A program made the translations under genes and the position numbers. A DNA stretch of 64,000 bases from Symbiodinium natans (Eukaryota; Sar; Dinophyceae; Suessiales; Symbiodiniaceae): assembly GCA_905221605.1 (NCBI GenBank), contig CAJNDS010000758.1, positions 1-64,000 on the forward strand. Direction: 5' to 3'. Of this stretch, positions 22,470 to 32,915 are shown one piece after another. Numbering within the stretch: position 1 is the first letter of the stretch; the number at the start of each line of letters is the position of its first letter. The notes beneath the pieces were generated by a model that worked only from the letters and a program-made list of their open reading frames with translations, did not search any database and had not been told where the DNA came from.

Positions 22470-25151
22470 AGACCCAAAATCGGGCCTTCGCCCAGTTTCT
22501 CCAGGCGCTGTTCTCGGTGCCTTCGCTTAGCCGCCGAAGCGAGTCGAAGGCCCCCACGCCCTTTTGGGGCTTATAGGGTTTTGGGTTTTGGGTTTTGGGG
22601 TTTGGGGTTTAGGGCTTAGGGTTTAGGGGTGCATTGGCTTTAGGGTGTAGGGTTTAAGGGGTTTATAGGGTTTAGGGTTTAGAGCTTAGGGTGTAGGGTT
22701 GAAGGGTTTGTAGGGTTTAGGGTAGAGGGTTTAGGGTTCAGGCGGGTTCAGGGTTTATAGGGTTTGCAGGGTCAATAGGGTGTCATAGGGTCTTGTAGGG
22801 TTTATAAGCAGCTGCCTGAACCTTCACACCCCCCAAGCCTAGAAACACCCTAAACCCTGGACCCTGAGCCTGAGACGAAGACCCTAAGCCTCATGGGTTT
22901 CCATGCAACCCCACTCTATACTACCCCCCCCCCCCCCCCCAGGTTCCCCCCTTAAATAACCGTAATTAGGCTAACGAAATAGCCTTAAATAGCCTCAATT
23001 ATGGGGCGGGGGGGACCCCAGGGGGGGGGGGGGGAGTATTTATCCTAAACCCTAAACCCTAAACCCTAAACCCTAAGAGAAGCCCGAGACCGACCTTTCT
23101 ACCCAAGGGAAGCTTCAAAGAACTCAGAGAGTGAAGAGTTTGTATGGTTTGGTGCTTAGGACTCATGGCTTCATATTGGCTTCGGGTTTAGGGTTTAGGG
23201 TTTAGGGTTTGGGGTTTAGGGTTTAGGGTTTAGGGTTTAGAGCTTGGGGTTGAGGGCCCAGGCTTTAGTTCGAACTTCCCTAAACCCGTAGCCATCGGGT
23301 TCGGCTGACCGGGAGTCGGCCCTTTTTCTCTCCTTTTTTTAGGGTTGGGGTTCCCTTATAATGCCCTTAAAACCCAAAAGGGTGCCCTTTTGCTATTCCT
23401 AGGTTACTCCCGGGTCTAGGTTGCAACCCTATAGCTGCAAATGCACCCTGCACTTTGGGTGCTGATCCACGTCGTGGTCCTCTCAGTTCTGGCCCTGTAT
23501 GCCCCAAAGTATCAAAAGTACCATTACTTGTAGTCTAGGATAACAGAAGCAAGGCTGGGCCCCAGCCTACAGTTTTTCGGAAAGTCCTCAACCCCGCACC
23601 CTGCGCGTCACGAAGGTCCTGGGGCCTGAACGTATCTTTTCTGCCCTGTCTCTCAGAACACGGTAGTCGACCAAAGGGCTTCTATGATTTGGATTCTAAT
23701 CCCGAAACAGAAGGGTTAGGGGTTCATGCTTCCTAAACCTGATAACTACTATTTGCTTAAGAACCCCCCCAAAATGTAAAATGGTCATCCCTAGATTGAC
23801 CTTGTAAGGAATAACATTGCTTATTTTTTGGTTCTTAAGCAAACAGATAACTGCGCCGGTTCCTCATGCCCCTGTCTTCACACCGAATCCATGGAAGTCG
23901 AATCGAAAGCCCGCAGCTTTCTGGCCGTGCAGGGCTCACCTAAGCCCCCCTCTCTCAGCCCCTGAGGCTTTGATGGTGGAGCGGCGGTGCAAAGAGGACC
24001 ACGAGGACCTTCAAGGGAGGGTTTAGGGTTTAGGGGTTTAGGGTTTGGGGTTTAGGGTTTGGGGTTTAGGGTGTAGGGTTTAGGGTTGAGGGTTTAGGGT
24101 TTAGGGTGTTGGTTGCTGGTGCACAGCAAGGGGGCGGCGCCTCCATCGCAGGATTGCGTCGTGCCTTTGACAGGTTTCAAGGCCTAGTAATAGGGGTCGG
24201 AATCGTTACTAATAGTATTCCCTTAGGGTCCCTTTATTATTATACCAGCACAACACCCAAACCCTATTCTCCCAAACCCTATTCTGATTATTCAGGCCCC
24301 TACAAGGGGTTGGGTTCGGCTTGTCCCGCAAATGCTTCGAAGCTTGACTTTGGACCTGGGCAACTCCACCGGCGCGCCAAAGTGTCGCACCGGCTTGATC
24401 CGCAAGACAGAGAGAGAGGGATAAGGGAGATAAGAGAGATGAGAGAGATAAGAGAGAAAAGAGAGAAAAGAGAGATAAGAGATAAGAGATAGATATGAGA
24501 TAAGAGATAAAGGGGGTAGAAGATAGGAGAGCCGGCCTCGCAAGACGTATCCATACACTGAAGCACAAAGCCTCAGAAAAACTAAACCCCAAAGCGTACA
24601 CAATCGCCAAAGCCCGACACCCCACATAAAACCGCAGATTCCAAACCCTAAACCCCAAACCCTAGACCCCACCGCAAACCCCAAACCCCCAATCCTAAAC
24701 TCCAAACCCGAAACCCCAAACCCCAAACCCTATATAAACCCCAAATCCTAAACCCCAGCCCTGCTAAGTCTCAAAAACTCCTCAGGGCCCATGTACCTAA
24801 ATCGGGATACTTGGGGCCTTAGAGCACCTCCTATTTAGGGACTTTAGGGCCCAAGTACACAATAATGAGGTAAATGAGGTACGTGGACCCTAAACCCTAA
24901 ACCCTAAACCCTAAACCCTAAACCCTAAAACCTAAACGCTAAACCCTAAACCCTAAACCCTAAACCCTAAACCCTAAACCCTAAACCCTAAACCCTAAAC
25001 CCTAAACCCTAAACCCCAAACCCCAAACCCCAAACCCCAAACCCCAAACCCTACCAAGTCTCAGAAACACTCAGGGCTTACCGGGACACTGCTCTGGCGC
25101 CGCTCTCCGCGGACGCAGCGTGGAAAACTTTGACGAGGCGGGTTTGGCTTT

Positions 25152-25183
<32 letters not shown>

Positions 25184-26055
25184 TTTGAACGATGCACTCT
25201 TTCAGGGGCTTAGGGTTTAGGGTTTAGGGTTTATGGTTTAGGGTTTAGGGTTTAGGGTTTGGGGTTTGGGGTTCAGGGTTCAGGGTTTCGGTTTGTTGGG
25301 GTCGCAGGGTTTAGGGAAGTTATGGGGTTAAGGCAATTTGTGGGTTGAGGGTTGGAGGGCCATTTGTTAAATGGGTCTTGGGGGGTCTAGGTAGGGAACG
25401 TTTAAGGTTTAGGGGCTTAAGGATGTGAGGTTTAAGGATTAGGGTTTAGGGCTCACGGTTTAGAGTTTATGTAGGGTTTAAGGTTTAGGTTTTTGGGAGT
25501 TGTGGGGGCTGAGGGATTTCGGGCTTGGCGTTTTGTGCTTTTTTTCGGGCTTGGGGCTCCAGAGAAGTTTGGGAAAATTGGATTCAGGTTTGAAGTTTTA
25601 GGGTTTTTGGGCTTTCCCGACTCTCATTGGTTGTGCCCAAGAATTTCGGTTCTTGGGCACGTACTCACCACCACACTTTATACAAAAACCCAAGAAACAC
25701 TAAACCCTAAACCCTAAACCCTAAACCCTAAACCCCAAACCCTAAACCCTGAACCCTAAACCCCCTACATATTTCAAGCACTCCTGACTTGCGAGAGATT
25801 TGCAGCTTGGCAGCCCAGTGGTACCCTTTTCCCGTTTCTTTTTGTTCAAGGTTCCCTTGTAAAGTAACCAACCCCCATAAAGGGTGCCCTAAACCCTAAA
25901 CCCTAAACCCTAAACCCTAAACCCTAAACCCCAAACCCCAAACCCCTGAACCCTAATCCAGAGGCCTCCAGCCCGGCATCTGGCAGGTCCTTGCCGAAGC
26001 GGCGCGCGAACTTGCCCCGGCGGAGGTTGTCAGGTTCCACCCAGAGGAGCCTTAG
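22470..26055 (+). CDS. Unidentified exon cluster ending at 26,055
   Basis: Candidate exons: about 22,490-22,565 (FLQALFSVPSLSRRSESK), about 23,120-23,157, 23,435-23,517 (ALWVLIHVVVLSVLALYAPK, a likely membrane helix), 23,573-23,615, 23,657-23,714 (NTVVDQRASMIWILIPKQK), about 23,850-24,020 (ends PEALMVERRCKEDHEDLQ, donor GTTTAGGG), 24,131-24,186 and 24,307-about 24,408 (ASIAGLRRAFDRFQGL joined to GLGSACPANASKLDFGPG, phase 0, across an element), 25,075-25,141 (GLPGHCSGAALRGRSVENF) and 25,962-26,055 (VLAEAARELAPAEVVRFH, stop TAG). Phases between the 23.4, 23.57 and 23.66 kb exons do not match in the frames chosen, so some are wrong or exons are missing. Confidence 0.38.
24187..24306 (+). mobile_element. 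Introner-like element forming a complete 120-bp intron
   Basis: It begins GTAATAGGGGTCGGAATCG and ends TTCAGGCCCCTACAAG. The flanking exons are both open and join in phase 0 (FQGL then GLGSA). It is the same family as 20,475-20,580, so the element supplies both donor and acceptor. Confidence 0.6.
24420..24515. repeat. GAGATAAGA microsatellite
   Basis: Repeats of GAGAGATAAGAGAGA-type sequence. Leu/Ser-rich frames on the minus strand are artefacts. Confidence 0.9.
25020..25060. repeat. Variant telomere array, unit CCCCAAA
   Basis: Consecutive CCCCAAA units follow a CCCTAAA array; a longer array of the same unit is at 33,330-33,425. Confidence 0.85.
25806..25890 (+). mobile_element. CTTGGTAGCCC element whose 3' end is replaced by CCCTAAA repeat
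   Basis: Sequence follows the family to AAAGGGTGCCCT and then, where other copies continue TTATCACAATATGG..., passes directly into CCCTAAACCCTAAA (25,887 on). The last bases CCCT are the first bases of the telomere unit, so the tract starts on a native CCCT seed. Confidence 0.7.
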
Positions 26056-26138
26056 TTAGGGTGGTAGGGTGGTAGGGTGGTAGGGTGGTAGGGTGGTAGG
26101 GTGGTAGGGTGGTAGGGTGGTAGGGTGGTAGGGTTGAG
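26055..26138. repeat. 8-bp array, unit GGGTGGTA
   Basis: About ten tandem GGGTGGTA units directly after the stop codon of the previous exon. Unit length and sequence differ from TTTAGGG. Confidence 0.9.
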
Positions 26139-26185
26139 GGTTTAGGGTTTAGGGTTTAGGGTTGGGGGGTTTAGGGTGCTATAGG

Positions 26186-26302
26186 CTTGGTAGCCCAGTG
26201 GTACCCTTTACCCTTTGGTTTGCGGGCTCCCTTAGACAGTACCCCCCCCCCTCGCGAAAAAAAGCACAACAAAAGAACAGCATAAATAAATAAATACATA
26301 TA

Positions 26303-26338
<36 letters not shown>

Positions 26339-26411
26339 TATGTATATGTATATGTATATAACAAGAAATAAAGACAATGTGCCTCTGTGATAATATGGTT
26401 ACAGGGCTACC
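26186..26411 (+). mobile_element. CTTGGTAGCCC element expanded by TA/TATG microsatellite
   Basis: Family ends are present at both sides (CTTGGTAGCCCAGTGG and GGTTACAGGGCTACC). The centre holds ATATATAT and TATG repeats at 26,290-26,362. Confidence 0.7.
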
Positions 26412-26479
26412 CGGAGCCAATGGGTTCACAGACAATTGATAGGGGTTTAGGGCTGAGGGTTGTGTTCTAATTCTAACGT

Positions 26480-27630
26480 TCGCTTCAGCAAGGTTGTCAA
26501 CCAGAAAGAATGGGTGCCCATGTTATAATGTGATAGGGGTTTTGGGTTCAGTAGGCATTTTACAAGGTTCCTTAAGTATGGTCCCGTGCCTTCATCATAG
26601 CGTTCTGAAGTACGGGGTTTTGGGCTTGAAAGGGTATATATGTTATGGAAGATGGAGTTCCATGCACATCAAACACGTCCGCAGGAATCTGCACTCTCTA
26701 GCGCTCAGGGTTCAGTTCCCATTCCAAACAGAAAAGCCTGACATCAGCGTGCCCAAACCCTAAGGGTCCATGTACCTCATTATTGTGCACTTGGGCCCAA
26801 AGTCCCTAAAGAGGAGGTGCTCTAAGGCCCATTTATTCATGGACCCTTGGGGGAAGCCTCGGGTGTGTCCGAGGAGCACACGGTTGCTTCACAGGCTGGT
26901 TGCATCCCACAAGCCTAAACCCTAAACCCGAAACTCTAAACCCTGAACCCTAACCCCCCCCCCCCCCCCCTATGTAAGGGAAGCCTGCGGTTTCGGGTTT
27001 CGGGGTGAGGGTTGGATGTTGCCCGTTTATACTAACAGGGTCAGGGTTTAGGGTTTAGGCTTTCGAGTTTAGGGTGAGGGTTTAGGGTGTAGGGTTTACA
27101 GGGAACATAGTAACCCTCTGTTAAAACCCCTATTAAGGACTGTTAATATAAGGGGGAACATCCCAAGCTTAGGGTCTTCCTTTGCAGTTCGCTTTTTTGT
27201 GGGGCTTCGGAGGCTGACAGCTCTCAACTTGATTCCAAGAGGCTAATGACACAGCTGACGAAGTGTCTGCGTCGTATGCCTGTGTGTCTGTGAGTTCCCC
27301 CCTGGCAATCCTACAAGTAGCCTTTCTAGAGGAGCCCAAACCTCTAGGTTTCACAGCTAAACTGACCCTGAGGGTCCATGTACCTCATTATTGTGTACTT
27401 GGGCCCAAATGTCCCTAAATAGGAGGTACTTTAAGACCCAGGCCTTCCCTATTTAGGTACATGACCCTGAGGGTAAGAGAAGGTCTACACATAATTACAT
27501 GTGTCCTGCACGTGAGCTTTTGCACCACCAAGCAGTCCCGCTCAAGGCCTCCAACTTTGCCACCGCTGTCGCTGTACTCGCAGCTGTTGGCGCAGCACTG
27601 GCGAACGTGGCCCGGCCTGAAAGAACCTAA
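26480..27630 (+). CDS. Unidentified exon cluster ending in a hydrophobic C-terminus
   Basis: Candidate exons: about 26,490-26,512 (KVVNQKEW), about 26,665-26,757 (NLHSLALRVQFPFQTEKP), about 27,189-27,270 (SLFCGASEADSSQLDSKR), about 27,315-27,372 (VAFLEEPKPLGFTAKLTLR, ending at the start of a GGTCCATG element) and 27,547-27,630 (ASNFATAVAVLAAVGAALAN then VARPERT and stop TAA). The last exon would encode a membrane-type helix. No family recognised. Confidence 0.38.
27370..27474 (+). mobile_element. GGTCCATGTACC element flanked by CCTGAGG direct repeats
   Basis: The element starts GGGTCCATGTACCTCATT and ends TATTTAGGTACATG. It is preceded by TGACCCTGAGG and followed by ACCCTGAGGGTAAGAG. The repeated ACCCTGAGG may be a target-site duplication or part of the terminal inverted repeat. 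Confidence 0.65.
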
Positions 27631-27661
27631 ACCCCAAGCCCCAAACCCTAAACCCTAAACC

Positions 27662-27735
27662 CTAAACCCTGAACCCTGAACCCTGAACCCTGAACCCTGA
27701 ACCCTGAACCCTGAACCCTGAACCCTGAACCCTAA
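27662..27735. repeat. Variant telomere array, unit CCCTGAA
   Basis: About nine identical CCCTGAA units following three CCCTAAA units. Confidence 0.9.
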
Positions 27736-27962
27736 GCGAATCTAAAGGGGGCTTTGGACATAGGCTGAGCTCGAAATGTTTGGGGGAGTCCTGACACCCC
27801 TGCAAGCCCCGAACAAAGCCCCCCCTCCCCCCCCCCCCCCCAAACAAAAAAAAAAAAACTCACAAAAAAATGAAAGAAACAACGCACGATAGGCCCCGCT
27901 TTATGGTTTAGGCTTTAGGGTTTATGTTTAGGAGTTACGGTTTAGGGTTTCAGTCAACCTAG

Positions 27963-28653
27963 CAGTACACGGATTTCCCCTTCTTTATCGGGCTTGGGAC
28001 TTCTTCCAAACCCGTGTAAGCTCAAGTCTACCCTAACTCTGACATTTATCTAGCTGGGCAGCCTACTTTAGTACTTTGTGAGCAACGCTCAGGTAATTTG
28101 GATGTCCGAGGGGAGCATGGCGGCTTGGATCGAGTCAGGGTTTAGGGTTTAGGGTTGAGGAGTTTAGGAGTTTAGGAGTTTAGGAGTTTAGGAGTTTAGG
28201 AGTTTAGGAGTTTAGGAGTGTCGGAGTGTAGGGTTTAGGGTGTTCAGAGTTTAGGGGTCGGAGGTGGTAGGGTCCAGGGTTTAGGGGTGGTAGGGGCGGA
28301 AACCGAGAATCCAAGCGCGAATGTTCCTCATATTCCCCAACGTCCCAGCAACAAGCCCAGCTTTCAATGTTATGGGGGATCTTAGGTCTGGCATATAAGT
28401 TCCCTAAACCCTAAACACTAAACCCTAAACCCTAAACCCTAAACCCCAAACCCTAAACCCTAAACCTTAAACCCTTAACCCTAAACCCTAGACCCTAAAC
28501 CCTACACCCTAAACCCTAAGTTTACAAGGCTAGGGTACCGACGCCAGACTTGACTTGATTTTCCAGACCAGCAGTGATGCCCGGGCTCGCTCAATCCCTT
28601 GCAGAAATATTCCGTAGCCACTCAATCCCCCTACAATATACCCTTGGTCGAAC

Positions 28654-28693
<40 letters not shown>

Positions 28694-31380
28694 CGAGACT
28701 TTCTGAGAGTTTAGAGTTTAGGCTTCCAAGGTCCCAGGGGTTTGCAGGTTTGGGGCCTATAGGGAGACATTGGGCAGGAAGCTTTGCAAGAAATGGCGGC
28801 GCTCATTTCTCTAACCCTAAACCCTAAGCCTTAACCCCTAAACCTAAACCGCAGATGGGCTTGGGCCTTCCCAACGAACCTTTGTCGTTAGAAGCTTTAG
28901 GGCTTAGGGCTCTTTTGCACCAAAGCTGTTCAGGCTTGTGAAAAGGTGATTGGGAAGGGTTGATGGCACTGTCCAGGTCATCGCACTTCACCCAGCTCAT
29001 CCAGATACCTCCTTTTCAGCGGCTGGGCAGCAGATCATCTGGGTTGGCTGTTGCCGAAAAAATATTTCCAACACCCCTCCAACCTAAACCCTAAGCCCTA
29101 AGCCCTAAACCCTAAACCCCCACCCCACCCCCCCCCAACCCCCTCCCCTTGCCCCCCAGGTCTTCTTGCGCAGCAATCGACTCATTGAAGGCTAGGACGA
29201 AGAATGTAAGAAAGCCTTAATTCCCAGTGCAAGGGCCCCTTTAGGGTTTAGGGTTTAGGGTTGAGGGTTTAGGGTTTAGGGTGTAGGGTTTAAGGTTTAA
29301 GGTTTAAGGTTTAAGGGTTAAGGTTTAAGGTGTAAGGTGTAAGGTGTAAGGTCAAGGGTGAGCCCCGGTTGGTTTCCATAGTATACGGCCTAGATGTGCT
29401 GCGAGCCTGGTAGAGCAATCAAGGCCGCCAAGGCCTAACGACCTCAAACGACCTAAGTCCAACAGTCGTTAGGACTCCACCCTAAGCACCCTAAGCTCGT
29501 TCTTGGTGCACACAAGGCTAGCTTAGATTCAACTTGATCCCACTTGGCCATGCACTACATAATTCACAGAAAGAAGGTCCAGACCCAAAACTCAGAACTC
29601 CCAAACCCTAAGCCCTAAACCCTGAACCCTAAACCCTAAACCCTAAACCCTAAACCCTAAGTGGGGTCTGTGGTTCTTGAGGTAGACCTTCGCCCAACAG
29701 GTCTACAGCAGCCGCTGTGGGCAGAGTTACTTCTGGCACATGGCGGAACAACTGGGCTTGGATGCCCGGCATGCACCCCTAAACCCTAAACCCTCAACAC
29801 TAAATCCTAAACCCTCAACCCTAAACCCCTAAAACCTAAACCCTAAACCCCAAACCCCCTAAACCCTAAACCCCGAAACCCAGAACCCGCACCTTGAACG
29901 AATTGCTTAAGAACCCCGAAAAAATAAGAAGTACACATGCTGCCTTATAAAGGGCAACATAGGGATGATTTATTTGTTTAATCTTTTGGGGGCTCTCAAG
30001 CAAATAGTAGTAAAGCTCCCAAGCCCGAAGCCTGAAGATCCACGCGCCCTTAAAGCGCACGGGTCCTCCTTCCTGGATGCTATGGTTTCTCGGATCTACA
30101 CCGAGTGCGATTTAGGGTTTATCGGGGTTTTGTTAAGAGGAATAAGACACTACACAGAGTGCGATTTAGGGTTTGTAGGGGTTTAGCTAAGAGGAATAAG
30201 ACAGCCGCACTTTCCATGTAATGTGCATTTTTTCTGGTCTACTCCTAAGGGTCCATGTACCTCATGATTATGTACTTGGGGCCCCAAAGTCCCTCAAGGC
30301 CCAGGTATTCCAACCTTAAAAACCCTAAACCCTAAACCCTAGTGTTTCCTGTGCCCTTAGGGTACCGTTTTTATATAGTTCTGCAGTATCGGTCCAGGCT
30401 CCTGGAGATTTGGAATTCAGGGCGGGGTTGGACGTCACGTTTCGGAAGGGTTCCCGGTCCCTCAGCCCTAAACCCTATAAGGCCTAAACCCTAAAACCTA
30501 ACCCCTGAACCCTAAATCCTAAACCCCAAACCCTAAACCCTAAACCCTAACCCCTAAACCCTAAACCCTAAACCCCAAACCCTAAACCCTAAACCCTAAA
30601 CCCTAAACCCTAAACCCTAAACCCTAAACCCTAAACCCTAAACCCTAAACCCTAAACCCTAAACCCTAAACCCTAAACCCTAAACCCTAAACCCTAGCTT
30701 CCGCATGCTCTCCCATATATCGTTGCCTTGTAAGGGCCTCATGAACAGCGAAGCTGAATACCAGGATGGGCGCGGAAGAAGGGCCCGCGAAGAAATTGAA
30801 CACCCCAAACCAAGGCTCCCTGAATCTTAAGCCCTTTAGCCGTAAACCCTAAACCTTGGGATGTTTTCTCTTATACGAACAGTCCTTCATAGGGATTATT
30901 ATAGTACTCCCTATGAGAATCTTCATAGGGATTGTAGTACTCCCTATGAGAATCCCTATTAAGGACTGTTATTATATAAGGGGGAACATCCCAACCTGAA
31001 CCCTAAAAGCCTAAAAGCCCTTGAGGAATACCGCGGATTCCTTTGCCCCGGCATGACTGTGAGCGAGGGTGGCAGTGTGGACGTGCAGGACACTCGCTTT
31101 CTTTTCAGGTTTCGCTGCTACGGGTTTAGGGTTGAGGGTTTGGGCCCTAAACCCTAAACCCTAAACCCCAAACCCCAAACCCTAAACCCTAAACCCTAAA
31201 CCCTGGGGTCTAGGGTTTTGGCTACTAGCTGTCCGCCAGGGAACTGAACCAGCTAAGATCAGGCACCATCAAAAGAGCCTGCATTTTGGAGGGGGGGGGG
31301 GGGGGGGTGGTGGACCCAGTAAGGAGCTGCACTTGCAGTTGCAAGTGATGTTGCGCTAGTGGAACCTGAATAATGCTTCC
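27963..31380 (+). CDS. Cluster of candidate exons, gene structure unresolved
   Basis: Open frames between splice-like sites: 27,963-28,013 (QYTDFPFFIGLGTSSKP, donor GTGTAAG), about 28,053-28,094 (QPTLVLCEQRS), about 28,567-28,612, about 28,768-28,810 (EALQEMAALISL), about 28,985-29,080, about 29,350-29,410 (RLVSIVYGLDVLRAW), about 29,710-29,785 (VYSSRCGQSYFWHMAEQLGL), 30,004-about 30,085 (QIVVKLPSPKPEDPRALKAH), about 30,375-30,440, about 30,738-30,830 (LMNSEAEYQDGRGRRAREE), 31,018-31,123 (LEEYRGFLCPGMTVSEGG, donor GTTTAGGG) and about 31,340-31,372. All are on the + strand. They could be several genes. No family is recognised; alternative frames are open in several. Confidence 0.3.
28152..28215. 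repeat. 8-bp array, unit GGAGTTTA
   Basis: About eight tandem GAGTTTAG units adjoining TTTAGGG repeats; related to the telomere unit by G-run shortening and insertion. Confidence 0.88.
28657..28692. repeat. GA microsatellite
   Basis: GAGAGAGA run with few interruptions. Confidence 0.9.
29903..30003 (+). mobile_element. Inverted-repeat element, TTGCTTAAGAACC family
   Basis: Left end ATTGCTTAAGAACCCC; right end GGGGGCTCTCAAGCAA. A second copy is at 23,752-23,842, with ends TTGCTTAAGAACCCC and TTGGTTCTTAAGCAA. In both cases an open frame follows directly after the terminal AAG. Confidence 0.65.
30098..30205. repeat. Two-copy tandem duplication containing AGTGCGATTTAGGG
   Basis: GAGTGCGATTTAGGGTTT, a short spacer and AAGAGGAATAAGAC occur twice, about 55 bp apart, each copy carrying a telomere-like GATTTAGGGTTT. 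Confidence 0.8.
30480..30696. repeat. Long CCCTAAA array
   Basis: About 30 units with a few variants (CCCCTAA, CCCCAAA), perfect from about 30,580 to 30,695. Confidence 0.9.
30858..30995 (+). mobile_element. GGGATGTTCCCC family element with internal duplication
   Basis: Ends TTGGGATGTTTTCTC and AAGGGGGAACATCCCAA. The centre TAGTACTCCCTATGAGAATC is present twice. Confidence 0.8.
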
Positions 31381-31399
31381 CTAAGCCTAAACCTTGTAC

Positions 31400-31759
31400 C
31401 TTCAGTAAAGTGCAAAGCTTTTTCACCCTAGGCTAGGGACACAGTACCTATATTGGTACCTGCTGGCTGGAACGTGGGCAACCCACGGGGCCCATAGAAA
31501 TTGCGTGGCTTCGGGCAGCAAGTGTTCATGCATGTGAAGTTACCGGTGTTTGGGGAAAGTCTGGCTTGGTCCTATGGCACACCTGGTCGACGTCCAAAGC
31601 TGGGTGAAAAATGCCAAACCCGTGCGTGGGAGCTGCGTTTAAGGCAACACAGCAAGATGGAGTAAACATACCAGCCGTGCCCAGAGAGGCTGATTCAAAA
31701 GTTCAGAGCACGGAGCGCGACGAGTTGCTTTCAGCTCACGCGCCGAAGCATGAGTTTCA
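31400..31759. other. Telomere-repeat-free stretch, possible intergenic or 5' UTR region
   Basis: No TTTAGGG tract and no clear exon. A 62-codon frame begins at 31,611 but has no other support. It precedes a candidate start codon at 31,760, so it may hold the trans-splice acceptor or an upstream region. Confidence 0.3.
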
Positions 31760-32473
31760 ATGGCCGAGACGCAGGAAGACGCAGAGCAGACTGAGTTGAT
31801 GCGTGCGACGGAGGGTGTCGGCAGGTGCTGCTGACAAGCAGCATAGCACCCTAAACCGTAAGCCCGAAACCCTGAGCCGTAAACTTATCAACCCTAAAAC
31901 CTAAATCCTAGACCCGTATCCAAAGCGCTCCGGGAGGCATGAACAAAGCAGCATCTTAGGAATCTTCCTGGCGTCCGGCGTCCACCCACACGACTTCCAA
32001 CTCGTCGGCGGCAGCCCTGCCCCGGCCCTCCCCGGAAACCAAGTCCAGGCCCCCCCCGGCCTAAACCCTAAACCCTCAACCCTCAACCCTCAACCCTCAC
32101 AAACCCTAGACCCGAAACCCTAAACCCTAAACCCTAAACCGCGCGTCAACTCACCAAGTGCTGCTCACGCTTCCCTCCTCATCCCTCCCTCCCCCCTCCC
32201 CCAGCCAAGAAACCACAAAAAGGGAAGCCAGCCAAGTTCAAGTCTCTAAACCCTAAACCCTAAACCCTAAACCCTAAACCCTAAACCCTAAACCCTAAAC
32301 CCTAAACCCTAAACCCTAAACCCTAAACCCTAAACCCTGCCCTCAAATTCAGAGCAGGGCGAACCTGCAAGTCGCAAGGTAGACCCTAAGCACGCATCCT
32401 CCGAGCTCCCGAGAGGACTTTGGCAGCTTCTTGCGGGCAGAAGTGGCCCCTTACTTGTCGGACAAAAAGCAGG
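31760..32473 (+). CDS. Candidate gene start with short exons (MAETQEDAEQTEL)
   Basis: ATG at 31,760 opens an acidic exon MAETQEDAEQTELMRATE ending at donor GTGTCG (31,815). Possible next exons: 31,952-about 32,058 (ILGIFLASGVHPHDFQLVGG), 32,205-32,244 (KKPQKGKPAKFKS), about 32,355-32,380 and 32,414-32,473 (EDFGSFLRAEVAPYLSDKKQ, donor GTTTAGGG). The start was chosen because it follows a repeat-free stretch. No family recognised; exon order is inferred. Confidence 0.32.
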
Positions 32474-32793
32474 GTTTAGGGTTTAGGGTTTTTAGGGTTT
32501 TTAGGGTTTTTAGGGTTTAGGGTTTAGGGTTTAGGGTTTTGCTGTGGCCTGGGGGCTGTTCTACACGAGCCACACGATTCCTGCTTTCTCAACCTGTTCT
32601 GCCCGCCATCCTTTTGCTGGCCGAGCAGAGGCGATCCGTCATGTGGGATGGCTGTGGCTGACTAAAGACTCCGACGCATTAGGGCTCCAATGCCGGAAGC
32701 TTTATGAAACACGAAGCCCCACATCGTATGTGAAACCTTCAAGCTTAAGCGGGATGCAGGTTTCAAGGATTTGGGGGGTCCATCGAACCCCTG

Positions 32794-32880
32794 AGAGGAT
32801 CCAACAAGTAGAGCCCCCAAATAGTACCCTGTACTACTATTGGGTCATTCTTAGGAGCTCTTCAGGGTTTAATTAGGGTT
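32794..32880 (+). mobile_element. Inverted-repeat element, GAGGATCCAAAAAGTAGAGC family (partial)
   Basis: Matches the left half of the copy at 47,044-47,150, whose right end is CCACTTTTTGGATCCTC. Here the right end is missing or diverged. Confidence 0.6.
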
Positions 32881-32915
32881 CCCCCAAGGGGTCCGGCTAG
32901 AAGCTCTTGTGCACC

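Noticed and set aside
23289-23315. Spliced-leader-like sequence CCGTAGCCAT
   Set aside because: Ten bases match the dinoflagellate spliced leader start, but the rest (CGGGTTCGGCTGA) does not, and no donor or start codon context follows.
26171-26435. Frames rich in YIHTYIHTYIYI
   Set aside because: Translation of the TATG/TA microsatellite inside an inverted-repeat element.
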